Assembly (NCBI GenBank): GCA_900757335.1
Contig: CAAENL010000054.1
Span: forward strand, 1-6,772
Direction of reading: 5' to 3'
From: Clostridia bacterium
GTDB taxonomy: Bacteria; Bacillota; Clostridia; Oscillospirales; Acutalibacteraceae
Length of the DNA: 6,772 nucleotides
Both the position numbers and the translations under genes were made by a program. This document shows positions 6,472 to 6,772 of the stretch, piece after piece. Numbering within the stretch: position 1 is the stretch's first letter; the number at the start of each line of letters is the position of its first letter. The notes under the pieces are model-generated. The model saw nothing but the letters and a program-made list of their open reading frames with translations. It was not told where the DNA came from and did no database searches.

Positions 6472-6592
6472 TTCTTTTACCGTAATTACAAGATTTGAAA
6501 ATGTCAAAGCTTCGATCTTTCATTTAAAGAAATCACCTATAGAATTATATCCGAAATCTCTGAGCTCTTTATTGATAAAAATTAATTTTTTC
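6391..6592 (+). repeat. diverged tandem duplication of the PBP 3' end, period 114 bp
   Basis: Copy one (about 6391-6478) and copy two (about 6505-6592) align without gaps at an offset of 114 bp, through the stop codon and several bases beyond. Over the 63 bp ending at the stop codons (6409-6471 against 6523-6585) there are 8 differences, about 87% identity. Six of the eight are synonymous. Identity fades on both sides, so the exact ends are approximate. Confidence 0.9.
6505..6585 (+). pseudogene. PBP C-terminal relic
   Basis: An open stretch in the relic's own PBP frame reading SFDLSFKEITYRIISEISEL and then FIDKN and TAA at 6583-6585, against SCGPVFKEITDRIISEIPEL and FIDKN at the true PBP end. 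It has no start codon or ribosome-binding site in this frame and carries no catalytic motif. It is the third partial duplicate of a neighbouring gene in this window. Bases 6472-6504 between the true stop and the relic hold nothing recognisable. Confidence 0.85.
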
Positions 6593-6772
6593 ACCATACT
6601 CGGCAGCTTTGCGTTTTGCTTTTGACAAGAAATTCAAAGCTGTTTTTTTGATTTCTTCTGGGTTATATTTTTCTTCACATACTTTATCTGCGTACCAAGA
6701 TTTGAAACTATCAAATCGGCACTGATTATTAAATTTTACAAACATAATTGCAGTTAAAATAATCACACACAC
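6569..6772 (-). CDS. hypothetical protein, partial (runs off the right edge)
   Basis: A 67-codon open frame on the minus strand, reading in from the window edge and ending with a stop at 6569-6571, convergent with the PBP gene. I recognise no family. It opens with a hydrophobic stretch (VIILTAIMFV), then a polar part with SFKSWYADKVCEEKYNPEEI and a lysine/alanine-rich, probably helical tail (FLSKAKRKAAEYGEK). Composition and the NPEEIKKTA stretch look protein-like. The GTG codons at the edge are not a convincing start, so the gene probably begins outside the window. The last few codons (INFYQ and the stop) are antisense to the PBP relic, so this C-terminus may have been rewritten by that duplication. 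It could also be a chance frame. Confidence 0.42.
   Translation of the reverse strand: MCVIILTAIMFVKFNNQCRFDSFKSWYADKVCEEKYNPEEIKKTALNFLSKAKRKAAEYGEKINFYQ
6604..6649 (+). terminator. possible rho-independent terminator after the PBP gene
   Basis: CAGCTTTG (6604-6611) pairs perfectly with CAAAGCTG (6635-6642), followed at once by seven T (6643-6649). The loop is long at 23 nt. It lies where the plus-strand operon should end, but also inside the minus-strand reading frame at the right edge, so the pairing may be a coincidence of coding sequence. Confidence 0.4.

Noticed and set aside
6290..6625. Plus-strand 111-codon frame across the PBP end
   Set aside because: It is out of frame with the PBP gene and stays open partly because the same tail sequence is present twice (ELYLKSLNFLLIKIN and ELYPKSLSSLLIKIN). 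It only reflects the duplication.
6762..6772. CA dinucleotide run at the right edge
   Set aside because: It is only about five units long and cut off by the window end, too short to call a microsatellite.

Overview
The window is AT-rich (roughly one third G+C by eye), densely packed, and has Shine-Dalgarno-led genes that overlap end to start. Together with the protein families present (DUF2156, a clostridial-type class B PBP, MltG with an ASLIQAEA active-site motif), this suggests an uncultured or host-associated low-GC Firmicute of the class Clostridia. That placement is inference. No phage, transposase, tRNA, rRNA or CRISPR is visible.

Layout. Positions 1-80 hold a leader and perhaps the last codons of an upstream gene. 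A plus-strand run follows: a thymidylate-kinase-family protein (81-764); a DUF2156 protein (748-1662, overlapping by 17 bp); a 73-codon fragment of a GNAT gene (1649-1870); the complete GNAT acetyltransferase (1857-2750); 5-formyltetrahydrofolate cyclo-ligase (2773-3396); and the endolytic transglycosylase MltG (3365-4513). A gene-free stretch of 335 bp (4514-4848) holds a broken second copy of the mltG 3' end and a strong hairpin that abuts the next start codon. A class B penicillin-binding protein (4849-6471) comes next, then a second copy of its own 3' end (6505-6585). The right edge carries a minus-strand ORF (6569-6772, running off the window) whose last codons lie on that copy.

Biology. 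The kinase and cyclo-ligase belong to nucleotide and one-carbon metabolism. MltG and the PBP act at the outer face of the membrane on peptidoglycan, cutting and cross-linking strands respectively. The DUF2156 and GNAT genes are translationally coupled acyl- or aminoacyl-transferase-like proteins of unknown substrate.

The most unusual feature is a pattern. Three of the gene junctions carry a local, diverged, partial duplication: the 5' end of the GNAT gene (offset 208 bp, about 92% identical), the 3' end of mltG (offset 214-244 bp, about 89% over its best part) and the 3' end of the PBP gene (offset 114 bp, about 87% over its best part). In the two 3'-end copies most differences are synonymous, which a dead tandem copy does not explain well. 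The copies may come from recombination with a related allele, from old duplications with some later conversion, or from an assembly that merged strain variants.
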